Part shown: piece by piece, positions 35,257 to 44,535 of the stretch
Layout of the letters: every line of letters begins with the position of its first letter
Numbering within the stretch: the first letter of the stretch is position 1
DNA from: JBGAHD01 sp044226395
GTDB taxonomy: Bacteria > Pseudomonadota > Gammaproteobacteria > Xanthomonadales > Ahniellaceae
Assembly (NCBI GenBank): GCA_044226395.1
Contig: JBGAHD010000002.1
Span: 310,001-374,000 of the forward strand
DNA length: 64,000 nucleotides
Direction of reading: 5' to 3'
Notes under the pieces: generated by a model
Told to the model about the DNA's origin: nothing
Seen by the model: only the letters and a program-made list of their open reading frames with translations
The model's database searches: none
Position numbers and translations under genes: made by a program

Positions 35257-37278
35257 TCACTCAAATCCGCTCGCGAACACATCTTCCGTCGGCGGCGTCT
35301 GGCAGACGTTCTGGAACACGCAGGCGACCCATTCGGGGTGATCGACGAAGGGGTTGCGATTGCCTTGGTAAGTCTGCACCAGGGTGTTGCGCATGATCTC
35401 GTATTCGTCGGGCGGATCGGCTTGGTGCCACGCCAGCAGCACGCTGCGCAGGCCCATGTAGGCGATGCCGGTGGTGTTGGTGCCGGTGATTTGGATCAGC
35501 GCGGGATTGTCGGTGACGACGAGATCGGGTTCGGCCGCGCCGAAGCCATTGGTGCCGCCTTCGTAACGCACGTCCATGTACAGCACCGCGCGCGCGACGT
35601 CGCCCTTGCGGAAATCCCAGGTTTCCCAGCGATCGCCCTTGCCCCAGTTGCTGTTGCCCGGATAGACGCCCGAACCGCCGCCGTGACCGTTGTAGTTGGC
35701 CGTGGGGTATTCGGTGCAGGAATCGGCGCAGTAGTCGTAGTAGCGGTTGTTGCGCGCGGAGTTGTAGCCCGATTCGGCCACCATCAGCATGTGCGTGTCG
35801 GTGTAGGGATAGTTTGTCGAAGTGTCGTCGGGGAAGCCGTAGCTCTTGGGCCAGGTGTGCTCGCGGTTGTAGTTGACGTTGCCGCCGCCGGCCTTGGGGA
35901 AGCTCGTGTTCTTGTAGATGTCGAGCACGCGCGTGGGGTCGAGCGGGTCTTCGTCGCCCTGTTCGATGATGTCCCAGGTGTCGGTGCCGGTGCCCGTGTA
36001 CGGGTAGCGCGTGTGATCGTCGATGATTGCGTGCAGCGTCGTGCGCAGCGTGGTGGCGGTGGTGGCGTCGGCGCTGGCGTAATAGCTCGCCAGCGATTGC
36101 TCGGTGCCGAAGCTCACGACGACATTGGCGCTCATCGGCGTGGCCACGCCGTCTTGATCGAGCACCTGCGCGGCGACGATGGTCCAGGTGCAGGTTTCGA
36201 GATAGTCGAAGTCGGTCGTGGGATCGGCGGTGAATTGCTGCGGGCCGCCGGTGATGGTCAGCGCGTGCGCGCCGCTGACCGTGCACGACACGGTGAATGC
36301 GCCGGGATTGAGCGTCACCGGCTCGGAGAAATTCGCCACGAGATTGGCCGTGCGCCGCACCATGGTGGCGCTGTTCGCCGGCACGGTTGATGTGACGGTT
36401 GGCGGCGCGTCGGTGCTGACGGTGAAGGTGCTGACGTAGTTGGCGCTCATCGAGTTACCGCCACTGACATCGGTGACGGCGGCGGCGAGCACGGTCCACG
36501 TGCAGGTATCGGCCGGCGTCAGATTCACCGCGGGGTCGAACGTGAAGTCGCGATTGCTGCCCGTCACGGTGCCCGCGATGGCGCCGGCGTTGGTGCAGGT
36601 GAGCGTGATCGGATTGGGCGCGAGCGTGACGTTCTCGGAGAAATTCACCGAGAGATTGGCCGTGGGCAGCACGCCCGTCGCGTTGTTTGCCGGCGTGGTG
36701 GTGAAGACGATGGGCGCGTTGTCGACGCCGCCGGTGAAGGTCTGCCCGGTGTTGCACGCGCCGAAGCTCGCGGTTGGCGCCACGGCCCAGGTGAAGTTCG
36801 GATAGGTCTGACCGGTGCCGGTGAGCGCGAGGCTCGACGTGGCCGCGCCCGTGCCGGGCTCGCTCACGCCGATGTCGACCGAAGTCATGCCCGCGGCCGG
36901 ACCATCGGCCGCGGTCATCGTGCCCTCGTAACTCAAGAACTGCACGACGGCCGACGACGCATTGACCAAGGCAACGCCATCGGGCGCGCCATTTTGAATG
37001 CCAGGCGTGGCGACGCTGATTGTGCCGTAGCCCGCGCACAGTTCGGGCACCTGACCCGTCAGCGAATACGTTGCGTAGCTCGCGCCATTGCCGCCGTTGT
37101 AGAGCACGATCGACCAACCGGTGAGATTGGTCAGCGCGGGCGCGGCCACTTCGACGGCTTCGTTGGCGTCGGTCGAGGCGTTGTCGTAGTGAATTTCGTT
37201 GATGAAGACGGCTTGCGCCGCCACGGTCCGCGCGCACAGGCACAGCGCCACGGCCGCCAGAATGCGGTACTTGCTCAT
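35257..37278 (-). CDS. Secreted modular endonuclease I with FxxGFE C-terminus
   Basis: 673 residues. Signal peptide to about residue 22; an N-terminal lamin-tail-like domain (about 24-180); two bacterial Ig-like repeats (about 187-287 and 291-392); then an endonuclease I domain (about 394-650) with N-R-E-H-T-W (471-476, H474 catalytic), T-D-T-H-M-L and N-P-F-V-D-H-P-E-W. It should cut extracellular DNA and possibly RNA. The final residues are VFASGFE, matching the beta-helix protein ending at 15058. GGAGGGGG sets the ATG at 37278. Expressed alone. Confidence 0.92.
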   Translation of the reverse strand: MSKYRILAAVALCLCARTVAAQAVFINEIHYDNASTDANEAVEVAAPALTNLTGWSIVLYNGGNGASYATYSLTGQVPELCAGYGTISVATPGIQNGAPDGVALVNASSAVVQFLSYEGTMTAADGPAAGMTSVDIGVSEPGTGAATSSLALTGTGQTYPNFTWAVAPTASFGACNTGQTFTGGVDNAPIVFTTTPANNATGVLPTANLSVNFSENVTLAPNPITLTCTNAGAIAGTVTGSNRDFTFDPAVNLTPADTCTWTVLAAAVTDVSGGNSMSANYVSTFTVSTDAPPTVTSTVPANSATMVRRTANLVANFSEPVTLNPGAFTVSCTVSGAHALTITGGPQQFTADPTTDFDYLETCTWTIVAAQVLDQDGVATPMSANVVVSFGTEQSLASYYASADATTATTLRTTLHAIIDDHTRYPYTGTGTDTWDIIEQGDEDPLDPTRVLDIYKNTSFPKAGGGNVNYNREHTWPKSYGFPDDTSTNYPYTDTHMLMVAESGYNSARNNRYYDYCADSCTEYPTANYNGHGGGSGVYPGNSNWGKGDRWETWDFRKGDVARAVLYMDVRYEGGTNGFGAAEPDLVVTDNPALIQITGTNTTGIAYMGLRSVLLAWHQADPPDEYEIMRNTLVQTYQGNRNPFVDHPEWVACVFQNVCQTPPTEDVFASGFE

Positions 37279-37434
37279 GAATCCCCCTCCGGCGATGCGG
37301 GTCGTCGCGCGCATCGCATGCATGCCCGCGCCGAGCTGGCGCGAGGGAGGTCGACACTACCCCGTTAGCGTGGCTGTCGCCACCGTCGCCGGTCCGAAGC
37401 GGCGCGGGAGGTGGAATCGGGTCGAATTCGTGCG

Positions 37435-37992
37435 CTAACCGAGCAGGAAATCGCGAGCGCGCGCGATGGCCGCCGCGTCCTGGCGCACGTCGCCGGGGCG
37501 GCTGCCGTGGCCGATCAATGCCCCGACCCAGCGCATGGCCATGTAGTCGGCGGTCAGACGCAGGGTTTCGGTCAGCGGCGCCATCAGGCGGTCGTCGTCA
37601 TCGGAGAACACGCTCACCGCGGCCAGGCGCTTGCCCGCCATGGTGGCGCGAAAATCCACGTCTTTGGCGCGCAGCCACGCCGACCAGTAGTCGAGATACA
37701 ACTTGGCCGAAGCCGGCAGGCTGTACCAATACAAGGGCGCGACCATCACGATGTCGGTGGCGGCGAGCGTCGCATCGAACAGCTCGCGCTCCACGCCCGT
37801 CGGCGGCCCATAGCCTTCGCCATGACGGCGATCCTGAAACGGCGACAGGCCGAGATCGTTCAGTCGAAGCCACTGCTGCACGCAGCCGTCGCTCAAGTGA
37901 CGCGCGGCCTCGCGCGCGAGCCATTCGCTATTACCGTCGGCGCGGGCGCTGGCGATCAGGAACAAAAAACGTCGGGGCGCGAAATCATGCAT
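37435..37992 (-). CDS. Flavodoxin-like NAD(P)H-dependent oxidoreductase
   Basis: 185 residues. The N-terminal F-L-F-L-I-A-S-A-R-A-D-G-N-S loop fits FMN phosphate binding, and A-P-L-Y-W-Y-S-L-P-A is the conserved flavin-contact block of the NADPH-dependent FMN reductase/flavodoxin-like family. Substrate (quinone, azo compound or other) unknown. The ATG follows a TAGCAT hexamer by exactly 6 bases with no ribosome site. Confidence 0.85.
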   Translation of the reverse strand: MHDFAPRRFLFLIASARADGNSEWLAREAARHLSDGCVQQWLRLNDLGLSPFQDRRHGEGYGPPTGVERELFDATLAATDIVMVAPLYWYSLPASAKLYLDYWSAWLRAKDVDFRATMAGKRLAAVSVFSDDDDRLMAPLTETLRLTADYMAMRWVGALIGHGSRPGDVRQDAAAIARARDFLLG

Positions 37993-38080
37993 CCGCGCAT
38001 GCTAGCGGCTGGGCGGTGCGCGCGGCGCGCGCGCCGACATGATCGTTTTCGCAAGCTGTGTTGAATGCGCTCGAAAGCGC

Positions 38081-39247
38081 TCACGCCGCGGGCTTCCGCA
38101 ACACGACCCAGGCCAGCACGCCCGCGACCAAGCCCCAGAACGCCGAACCGATGCCGAACAGGCTCAGGCCCGAAGCCGTCACGAGGAAGGTGATCAAGGC
38201 CGGCTCACGCTCGCCTTCCTCGCGCGTGGCGGCGGCCAGGCCATTGCCGATGGTGCCGAGCAAGGCCAGGCCCGCGATCGCCAGCACGAGCTCCTGCGGA
38301 AACGCGGTGAACAACGAGGCCACGGTCGCGCCGAACACGCCCACGATCAAATACAACACGCCGACGAAGATCGACGCCCAGTAGCGACGCGCGGGGTCGT
38401 CATGCGCTTCGCGACCCATGCAGATGGCCGCGGTGATCGCGGCGAGATTGAACGCATAGCCGCCAAACGGCGCGAACACCAAACTCGCCACGCCCGTCCA
38501 GCCCACGATCGGCGAGATCGGCGCGTGAAAACCCGAAGCGCGCATCACCGCCACGCCCGGCACGTTCTGCGAAGCCATGGTCACCAGGAACAACGGCAGG
38601 CCCACGCCGATCAGACTCTTGAACGAGAAACTCGGCGTCACCCACACGGGCGTGGCCGCGGCCACGCGCAACGCATCGACATGCAGCAAGCCGCGCGCGG
38701 CCGCGATGCCGATGCCCAAGAGTAAGGTCACCATCACCGCGTAGCGCGGCTTGAACCGACGCATCGCCAGATACGCGAGGAACATCGCCGACACCATCAG
38801 CAGCTGAGTTTGCATCGACTTGAACGCATCGATGCCAAACCGCAGCAGCACGCCCGCGAGCATGGCCGAGGCCAGCGACACTGGCATGCGATCGATCAAG
38901 CGCTCGAACAGGCCGGAGAAGCCAGCGATCATAATCAGCACGGCGCAGAAGATAAAAGCACCGGTCGCCTGCTCCAGACTCACGCCCGCGGCGCTGGTGA
39001 TGAGCATCGCCGCGCCCGGCGTCGACCACGCCGTGACCACGGGCACGCGATAGCGCATGGACAAAGCGATGCAGGTCAGGCCCATGCCCATGCCCAGCGC
39101 CCACATCCACGACGCGATCTGCGCGTCGTTGGCGCCCAAGGCACGCGCGGCCTGAAACACGATCACGCCGGCGCTGGTGTACCCCACGAGCACGGTGACG
39201 AAGCCGGCCACCAGGGCCGAGAGCGAGGCATCTTTGATCCACGACAT
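38081..39247 (-). CDS. BenE-family benzoate/H+ symporter-like transporter
   Basis: 388 residues with about 11-12 membrane helices. The VGYTSAGVIVFQAARALGA segment and P-G-A-A-M-L-I-T-S match BenE. No benzoate catabolism genes are nearby, so the substrate is uncertain. Start ATG at 39247 lies 6 bases after TAGACT (39254-39259, read leftward) and lacks a ribosome site. Stop is followed by an unrelated reductase gene. Confidence 0.9.
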   Translation of the reverse strand: MSWIKDASLSALVAGFVTVLVGYTSAGVIVFQAARALGANDAQIASWMWALGMGMGLTCIALSMRYRVPVVTAWSTPGAAMLITSAAGVSLEQATGAFIFCAVLIMIAGFSGLFERLIDRMPVSLASAMLAGVLLRFGIDAFKSMQTQLLMVSAMFLAYLAMRRFKPRYAVMVTLLLGIGIAAARGLLHVDALRVAAATPVWVTPSFSFKSLIGVGLPLFLVTMASQNVPGVAVMRASGFHAPISPIVGWTGVASLVFAPFGGYAFNLAAITAAICMGREAHDDPARRYWASIFVGVLYLIVGVFGATVASLFTAFPQELVLAIAGLALLGTIGNGLAAATREEGEREPALITFLVTASGLSLFGIGSAFWGLVAGVLAWVVLRKPAA

Positions 39248-39267
39248 GCGTGGAGTCTAACCGCGAA

Positions 39268-39290
39268 CCTCCGCGCGCGAAGCGCGGAGG
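39268..39290 (-). terminator. Hairpin after the FadL-like gene
   Basis: CCTCCGCGC-GCGAA-GCGCGGAGG, perfect 9-bp stem with a 5-base loop, 68 bases past the FadL stop in its reading direction and 20 bases upstream of the BenE start. Confidence 0.55.
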
Positions 39291-39357
39291 CCATGAGCAA
39301 ATGCCATGTGTCGAACCGATCGCGAAGCGCGCTTGCGCGCGTCTCGCGAAGCACGGT

Positions 39358-40647
39358 TTAGAAGCGCCACACGCCCGAGACCGACGCGGTGTCGACCAGA
39401 TCGGAGAAATCCACTGCGAGATCGATCTGGAAATTCTTGAACGCGAAACCGCCGCCGAGCGCGTAGTGCATCTCGTCATCCGACGGCGTGGCGAACAGAA
39501 TCGCCAGCGTGCTCGCCTCGCCCGCGCTCGGCGCCTGGTACTGAATGCCGTGGGCCGGATCGCGCCACACGCCACCGCGCAGGGTGAAGGGCACCTTGAA
39601 TTGCGTGAAGGTGTATTCGGCGCCCAGACGAATCTCGGTGCCGTCGTCGAGCTTGAGACCCTTCAACTCGCTCTCGTCGTTGCGCAGGATCGAGTCGACG
39701 CTCTGGGTCAGATCGGAGTACGTGACGCGTACGAGGTCGGCGTTGATCGTCCACTGATCCGTGGGGCGATAGCTCACGCCCACGCCATAGGTGTCGGGCG
39801 CGTCGAACTTGAGCGCTTCGAAGAACTGCGAGATCGGCGGATCGATCGGCTGATTGTCCGAGCCTAGGATCGCGGTATTGGCGCCTTGATATTCGAACTG
39901 CGGACCCTTGCGATAGACAAAGCCCAGGCTCACGCGCTCCGACGGCGTGAAGCGCGCGCCGAAGGTGATGCCCAGCTTGTGATCATCGCCATCTTGCACC
40001 TGCACCGAGGACACGGCCTCGCGATCGCCGGCGTAACGGATCGATGCCGTGGTGAACGAGAAGTCGTAATACGACAGGCCCACGCCAATCGACACGAGGT
40101 CACTCGCCTTCCAACCCAGCGCGGCGCCGTAGTTGACGATCTTGAGATCCGCCGCCGAATCGAAGGCGCGCAGCGAACCGCGGCCGGCATCGAGAATGTC
40201 GACGCGATCGGTCTGGAACGCGGTTTCGAAATTCGCGAGTTCCTGGCGATACAACGCGATCGCCGCGTCATCGAGCGGGAACACGAACGACAGGTAGTTG
40301 AGATTGTTCACCGAGCTCGACGCATCGGAAAAACCAATGCCACTCGGATCGAACGGATTGACGAAGGCGCCACCGTTTTGCACATGCGGCGTGTCGAAGC
40401 TGGAGTGACGGCCCTCGATCGAGACTTCGGTCTGCACGAGCTGGGTCAGACCCGCGGGATTGGTGTAGGCGGCGGTGGCGTCATCGGCCAGGCCAATGAA
40501 AGCGCCGGCCAGACCCAGGCTGCGCGCGCCCGGATTGGCGAAGCTGAACTGGATGCCGGCGTTGGCTTCGGAATCGGTGATGGCCTGCGCGCTGGGCGCG
40601 ATGGCGAGAGCCGCGACCACGGCGGCGGCGAGACGAGTGAGTTTCAT
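39358..40647 (-). CDS. OmpP1/FadL family outer-membrane transporter
   Basis: 429 residues. Signal peptide ends near AQA (residue 23). The N-terminal segment N-P-G-A-R-S-L-G-L-A-G-A-F-I-G-L-A-D-D and NPAGL are hallmarks of the FadL hatch, and the barrel ends with W-R-F (terminal Phe). Members carry long-chain fatty acids or hydrophobic aromatics across the outer membrane. Adjacent BenE could make an uptake pair for hydrophobic acids (inference). Confidence 0.92.
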   Translation of the reverse strand: MKLTRLAAAVVAALAIAPSAQAITDSEANAGIQFSFANPGARSLGLAGAFIGLADDATAAYTNPAGLTQLVQTEVSIEGRHSSFDTPHVQNGGAFVNPFDPSGIGFSDASSSVNNLNYLSFVFPLDDAAIALYRQELANFETAFQTDRVDILDAGRGSLRAFDSAADLKIVNYGAALGWKASDLVSIGVGLSYYDFSFTTASIRYAGDREAVSSVQVQDGDDHKLGITFGARFTPSERVSLGFVYRKGPQFEYQGANTAILGSDNQPIDPPISQFFEALKFDAPDTYGVGVSYRPTDQWTINADLVRVTYSDLTQSVDSILRNDESELKGLKLDDGTEIRLGAEYTFTQFKVPFTLRGGVWRDPAHGIQYQAPSAGEASTLAILFATPSDDEMHYALGGGFAFKNFQIDLAVDFSDLVDTASVSGVWRF

Positions 40648-40735
40648 GCTAACCCCAATGGTGATGACGAATGCGCCCGGCAACGCGCGATCGCGCGCCC
40701 CATCCAAGGGCCGCGAGTCTACCAGCGAGGCCGCG

Positions 40736-41395
40736 TCAGTGGATCGAAGGGCCGCCGCGACGTCGCGGTCGCGCGGGTGGCGGTTCGGCATCATCCGAGG
40801 CGGCGTCGGACGCCTGCTCGCGCCAATACTGCTGCACGTCGGCGACGGCGGCCGCGAGGCCTGACAGCGCTTGTTCGTATTCGGTTTCGGACAAGGGCAC
40901 GACGTCCTCGCCATCGCCCTGATCGAACACGCCCTCGTCGGCCGCGAGTTGCACGATGGGGCCGAGGGCTTCGAGCAGACGCGGGTCCTCGGCGATGCGG
41001 CTCTGCCATAACTCACCGCGCAGATCGACGCCTTGGCTGAAGCCTTCGCACCAGCCTTGCGCGGACATCACCATCTCGCCCGCTTCGTTTTCGACCTGAC
41101 CTAGGATCGGCTCGAAGGTGAACTGATCGAGCGCGTCGGCCACCATCTGATGCAGACGCAACAGCAACTGCACCGCGCGCTCGGCTTGCTCGATGGTGAT
41201 GAAGGGCCGACCGTCGTCGATGATGCGTGGCACCCATTCCTGCGCGGTCGGTGGATGGGGGCCGATGATCACGGCGGTGATCAGGCCTTGCGCGCCATCG
41301 AGCGCGAGACCCTCGCCATCGCCACGTCCGATCAGGATCTGATGCAGTTCCTCAAGCTCGGTGTCGTCGAGCGGTTGTTCCACGTCCACGTGCAT
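40736..41395 (-). CDS. UPF0149/YecA family protein
   Basis: 219 residues. The N-terminal half carries the YgfB/YecA helices L-H-Q-I-L-I-G-R-G and G-L-I-T-A-V-I-I-G-P, the middle A-Q-G-W-C-E-G-F; the C-terminal 30 residues are Arg/Pro-rich (P-A-R-P-R-R-R-G-G-P). No SEC-C zinc motif is seen. Function of the family is uncertain. It lies 22 bases after the exonuclease III stop on the same strand and is probably cotranscribed. Confidence 0.88.
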   Translation of the reverse strand: MHVDVEQPLDDTELEELHQILIGRGDGEGLALDGAQGLITAVIIGPHPPTAQEWVPRIIDDGRPFITIEQAERAVQLLLRLHQMVADALDQFTFEPILGQVENEAGEMVMSAQGWCEGFSQGVDLRGELWQSRIAEDPRLLEALGPIVQLAADEGVFDQGDGEDVVPLSETEYEQALSGLAAAVADVQQYWREQASDAASDDAEPPPARPRRRGGPSIH

Positions 41396-41417
41396 GCGTG
41401 TTCGTCCCTGCGCTGGC

Positions 41418-42182
41418 TCAGGCCAGTTCCACCCACACCGGCGCGTGATCCGAGGGCCGGTCCCACACGCGCGGCTCGCGGTCGATGCCACCGGCGCGCG
41501 CGCGTTCGCGCAAAGCCTGACTGACCAACACCAGATCGATGCGCAGGCCCAGATTGCGCCGAAACGCGGCCTGACGATAGTCCCACCAACTGAAGTGGCC
41601 ATCGCCCGCTTCGAACTGACGGAAGCTATCGATGAAACCGAGGTCCATGATGTGGCGCAATGCCTCGCGCTCGGGCGTCGAGCACAGAATCTGCTCGTGC
41701 CAGGCGGCCGGATCATGCACGTCGCGATCGTCCGGCGCGATGTTGAAATCGCCCAGCACGATCATGCGCGGGTGCTTTTGCAGTTCGGCGCGCAAGTACT
41801 CGCGCACGGCCTCGAGCCAGCGCAGCTTGTAGGCGAACTTGTCGCTGCCCACGGCCTGACCGTTGACCACGTACAGATCGACCACGCGCAGATCGCCCAC
41901 GCTCGCGGCGATCACGCGTTGCTGCGGATCGTCGAAGCCGGGAATGCCCACGACCACATCGGTCGGCATCTCGCGCGCGAGAATCGCCACGCCGTTGTAC
42001 GTCTTCTGCCCCGCGACCACGGCGCGATAGCCCATGGCCGCGATCGCCTCATGCGGAAACGCCGGCGTGTCGAGCTTGATCTCCTGCAAGGCCACCACAT
42101 CCGGCGCGGCGGCCTTGAGCCATTCCTCGAGGTGCGGCAGGCGAATCTTGAGGGAGTTGACGTTCCAGCTGGCGATTTTCAT
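41418..42182 (-). CDS. xthA: Exodeoxyribonuclease III (AP endonuclease)
   Basis: 254 residues. Cleaves DNA 5' to abasic sites and degrades 3' ends in base-excision repair. Shows the EEP fold motifs: M-K-I-A-S-W-N-V-N-S at the start, L-Q-E-I-K (metal-binding Glu), G-D-F-N-I-A-P, R-I-D-L-V-L and S-D-H-A-P-V at the end (catalytic His). Start ATG at 42182 is fixed by the family N-terminus. It is followed by UPF0149. Confidence 0.95.
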   Translation of the reverse strand: MKIASWNVNSLKIRLPHLEEWLKAAAPDVVALQEIKLDTPAFPHEAIAAMGYRAVVAGQKTYNGVAILAREMPTDVVVGIPGFDDPQQRVIAASVGDLRVVDLYVVNGQAVGSDKFAYKLRWLEAVREYLRAELQKHPRMIVLGDFNIAPDDRDVHDPAAWHEQILCSTPEREALRHIMDLGFIDSFRQFEAGDGHFSWWDYRQAAFRRNLGLRIDLVLVSQALRERARAGGIDREPRVWDRPSDHAPVWVELA

Positions 42183-42531
42183 CGGGTGCTCGACCTGTTG
42201 AACGGGATGGCGGAAGCGTGACGTTCACCGCGCCGCGTCGCGTCACGGCGGACCGAGGCGCCGCGCCACGCAGGTCCGAGGCGCGACACGATCGACGGGG
42301 CACGAGTGGTGTCGCTCGCCGCGAGGGCCGTATTTCACCACACGAACCGCGTCGAGCCGATGGCCGCGAGCGACGCCGTGGCGACGGACCCAAGACGCCA
42401 CGCACCCGCGCGGCGATGTTAGCGAACGCCAACATTGTGCCAATGTCACCGTTCGACAACATGATATTGACGACATGTCATCGATCGATTACATTTCGAC
42501 ATTGTCAGCGATCGGTGACAGGAGCAGGTTC
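42183..42531. other. Divergent region between xthA and hipB
   Basis: 349 bases. The left part is GC-rich. The right part (about 42420-42510) is clearly AT-richer and full of ACATTG/CAATGT/GACA half-sites, consistent with the hipBA control region. No gene seen. Confidence 0.55.
42432..42479 (+). promoter_or_regulatory. Candidate HipB operator region
   Basis: ACATTG-TGC-CAATGT (42432-42446) is a perfect inverted repeat; GACATGTC (42472-42479) is a perfect 8-bp palindrome; related GACATTGTC follows at 42498. They lie 50-100 bases before hipB, where an autoregulatory antitoxin would bind. Confidence 0.5.
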
Positions 42532-43230
42532 ATGCCCAGCATTCAAACCGCGACCGAGCTCGGCCTCGCGATCCGCGCGCGACGCCGCGAGTTGGGCTGG
42601 GATCAAGCCCGCCTCGCCCGCGAGGTGGGCGCGACCCGGCAATGGGTCATCGACATCGAAAAGGGCAAGCCGCGCGCGGAGCTGGGCCTGGCCTTGCGCA
42701 CGCTGACCGTGCTCGGCCTGGGCTTGTTCGTCGAACCCCGGCCGACCGAGGATCACGCGCGCGTCATGCCGTCGGCGTCGATGGTGACGCCGCGCGCTTC
42801 GTATCCGAGCCTCGACGACATCATCGAGCGACATCGCGGCCCCTTGGGACCGCTGGACGAGGCATCGCGAGCATCACGTCCTTACCTCGCCGCGCGACCG
42901 TCCGCCATGTCGGCGACCACGGGACGCGTGTCGGATGCGCCGTCGAACGATTCAGCCATCGACTATCTCGAGCGCATCGCCGCCGCGACGATCGCGAGGC
43001 GGACGACCGACCACGCCAGTGATGCGGATGCCTCGTCGACGCCGCAACCGGCGAAGTCGGAGATCGCGCGACGTTCGAACAAGGCCATCGCATCCTCGCG
43101 ACCGGACACCGTGGCCGCGACGCGGGATGGAAAGGACCTGGCTTCAACGCGGCCACCACGCGACAACCCGCGCGCAGCGAAGCCGGCCAAGCGCGCGGCG
43201 CCCGCCAAATCGAGGAGTCGACCGCGATGA
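42532..43230 (+). CDS. hipB: HipB-like antitoxin (XRE HTH) with long disordered tail
   Basis: 232 residues. Residues about 5-70 are a Cro/CI-type helix-turn-helix (L-G-W-D-Q-A-R-L-A-R-E-V-G-A-T-R-Q-W-V). The remaining roughly 150 residues are low-complexity, rich in Ala, Arg, Pro, Ser and Lys, whereas HipB of E. coli is about 88 residues in total. ATG at 42532 follows AGGAGCAGG. The stop overlaps the hipA start (ATGA). It should neutralise HipA and repress the operon. Confidence 0.88.
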   Translation: MPSIQTATELGLAIRARRRELGWDQARLAREVGATRQWVIDIEKGKPRAELGLALRTLTVLGLGLFVEPRPTEDHARVMPSASMVTPRASYPSLDDIIERHRGPLGPLDEASRASRPYLAARPSAMSATTGRVSDAPSNDSAIDYLERIAAATIARRTTDHASDADASSTPQPAKSEIARRSNKAIASSRPDTVAATRDGKDLASTRPPRDNPRAAKPAKRAAPAKSRSRPR

Positions 43231-44501
43231 ACGAGCTGCTGGTGCTCATCGACGGTCATCTGGTCGGCCGAGTTTCCGCGGATTCGAACGGCCACCCGCG
43301 GCTGGTCTATGACGCGGCGTGGCGGAGCCACCACGAGGCCTATCCCTTGTCGCTTAGCCTGCCGTTGGCGAAAGAGCATCACTCCGCCGAGACTGTCGCG
43401 GCGGTGATGTGGGGCTTGTTGCCCGACAACGAACAGGTGCTCCAGCGGTGGGCCAACCGCTTCCACGTGTCGCCGCGCAATCCGCTGTCCCTGTTGGCGC
43501 ACGTGGGCGAAGACTGCGCGGGCGCGGTGCAGTTTCTGCGGCCGGAGCGCGTCGACGAGCTCCTGCGCGACAGCGGTCACCAGGTCGACTGGCTCGATGA
43601 CGCCGATGTCGCCGCGCGACTGCGCGACGTTCGGCGGGACGCGGGGCAGACGCGACGCGATGGCGACCTCGGCCAGTTCAGTCTGCCGGGCGCGCAGCCC
43701 AAGATCGCCCTGCAACGGCAGGGCGATCGCTGGGGCGTGCCGCGAGGTCGCGCGCCGACAACCCACATCCTCAAGCCACCGACGGGCGCCTTCGACGGTT
43801 ACGCGGAGAACGAGCACTTCTGCTTGAATCTGGCGCGCCGCATGGGGCTGTCGGTCTGCGCGTCGGAGGTCGTGCGCTTCGGCGACGAGACCGCGATCTG
43901 CGTCGAGCGCTACGATCGCCTGCGCATCGACGGCGAATGGCGTCGCGTGCACCAGGAAGACTTCTGTCAGGCCCTCGGCGTGATGCCGCAACGCAAATAC
44001 CAAAACGAAGGCGGCCCGTCGCCCGCGCAAATCGCCGAGGTGTTACAGCGATATTCAATCCAGCCGCGCGTCGACCGCGAGAATTTTCTGCTGGCGCTGG
44101 TGTTCAACTGGCTCGTCGCGGGCACCGACGCCCATGCCAAGAACTATTCGCTGATGATCTCTCCCCACGGCGGCATTCGCCTGGCGCCGCTGTACGACAT
44201 CACCAGCGCCTGGCCCTACCCCAGCCTCAATCGCCGCAAATTGAAGTTCGCGATGAAGGTGGGCAGTCACTATCGCCTGCACGACATTCGCTGCGCGGAT
44301 TGGTCGAAGCTCGCCATCGAATTGGGTTTCAAGCCTGAATTCGTCGCGCATGTCATGCGGCTGGCGGCCACGGTCATCCCGGACTTGGCCGCGACGGAAG
44401 CGCGCGCGGTGAAGGCCAACGGCGTGCGTCATTCCGTCATCGATCGACTCGTGACGGCGATCGCCGACGCCGCCGCGCAGACGCTGAAGTGGTTCGCGTG
44501 A
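43227..44501 (+). CDS. hipA: HipA-family toxin kinase
   Basis: Serine/threonine kinase toxin; HipA of E. coli inactivates glutamyl-tRNA synthetase and causes persistence. 424 residues. The conserved loop S-L-P-G-A-Q-P-K contains S152, the likely autophosphorylation serine; catalytic D301 is in GTDAHAKN and metal-binding D324 in P-L-Y-D-I-T. All motifs are intact, so it is probably active. Translationally coupled to hipB. Confidence 0.94.
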   Translation: MNELLVLIDGHLVGRVSADSNGHPRLVYDAAWRSHHEAYPLSLSLPLAKEHHSAETVAAVMWGLLPDNEQVLQRWANRFHVSPRNPLSLLAHVGEDCAGAVQFLRPERVDELLRDSGHQVDWLDDADVAARLRDVRRDAGQTRRDGDLGQFSLPGAQPKIALQRQGDRWGVPRGRAPTTHILKPPTGAFDGYAENEHFCLNLARRMGLSVCASEVVRFGDETAICVERYDRLRIDGEWRRVHQEDFCQALGVMPQRKYQNEGGPSPAQIAEVLQRYSIQPRVDRENFLLALVFNWLVAGTDAHAKNYSLMISPHGGIRLAPLYDITSAWPYPSLNRRKLKFAMKVGSHYRLHDIRCADWSKLAIELGFKPEFVAHVMRLAATVIPDLAATEARAVKANGVRHSVIDRLVTAIADAAAQTLKWFA

Positions 44502-44535
44502 CGGACCAGCGGTCGGCTGGCCCGCTACGCAAGGC

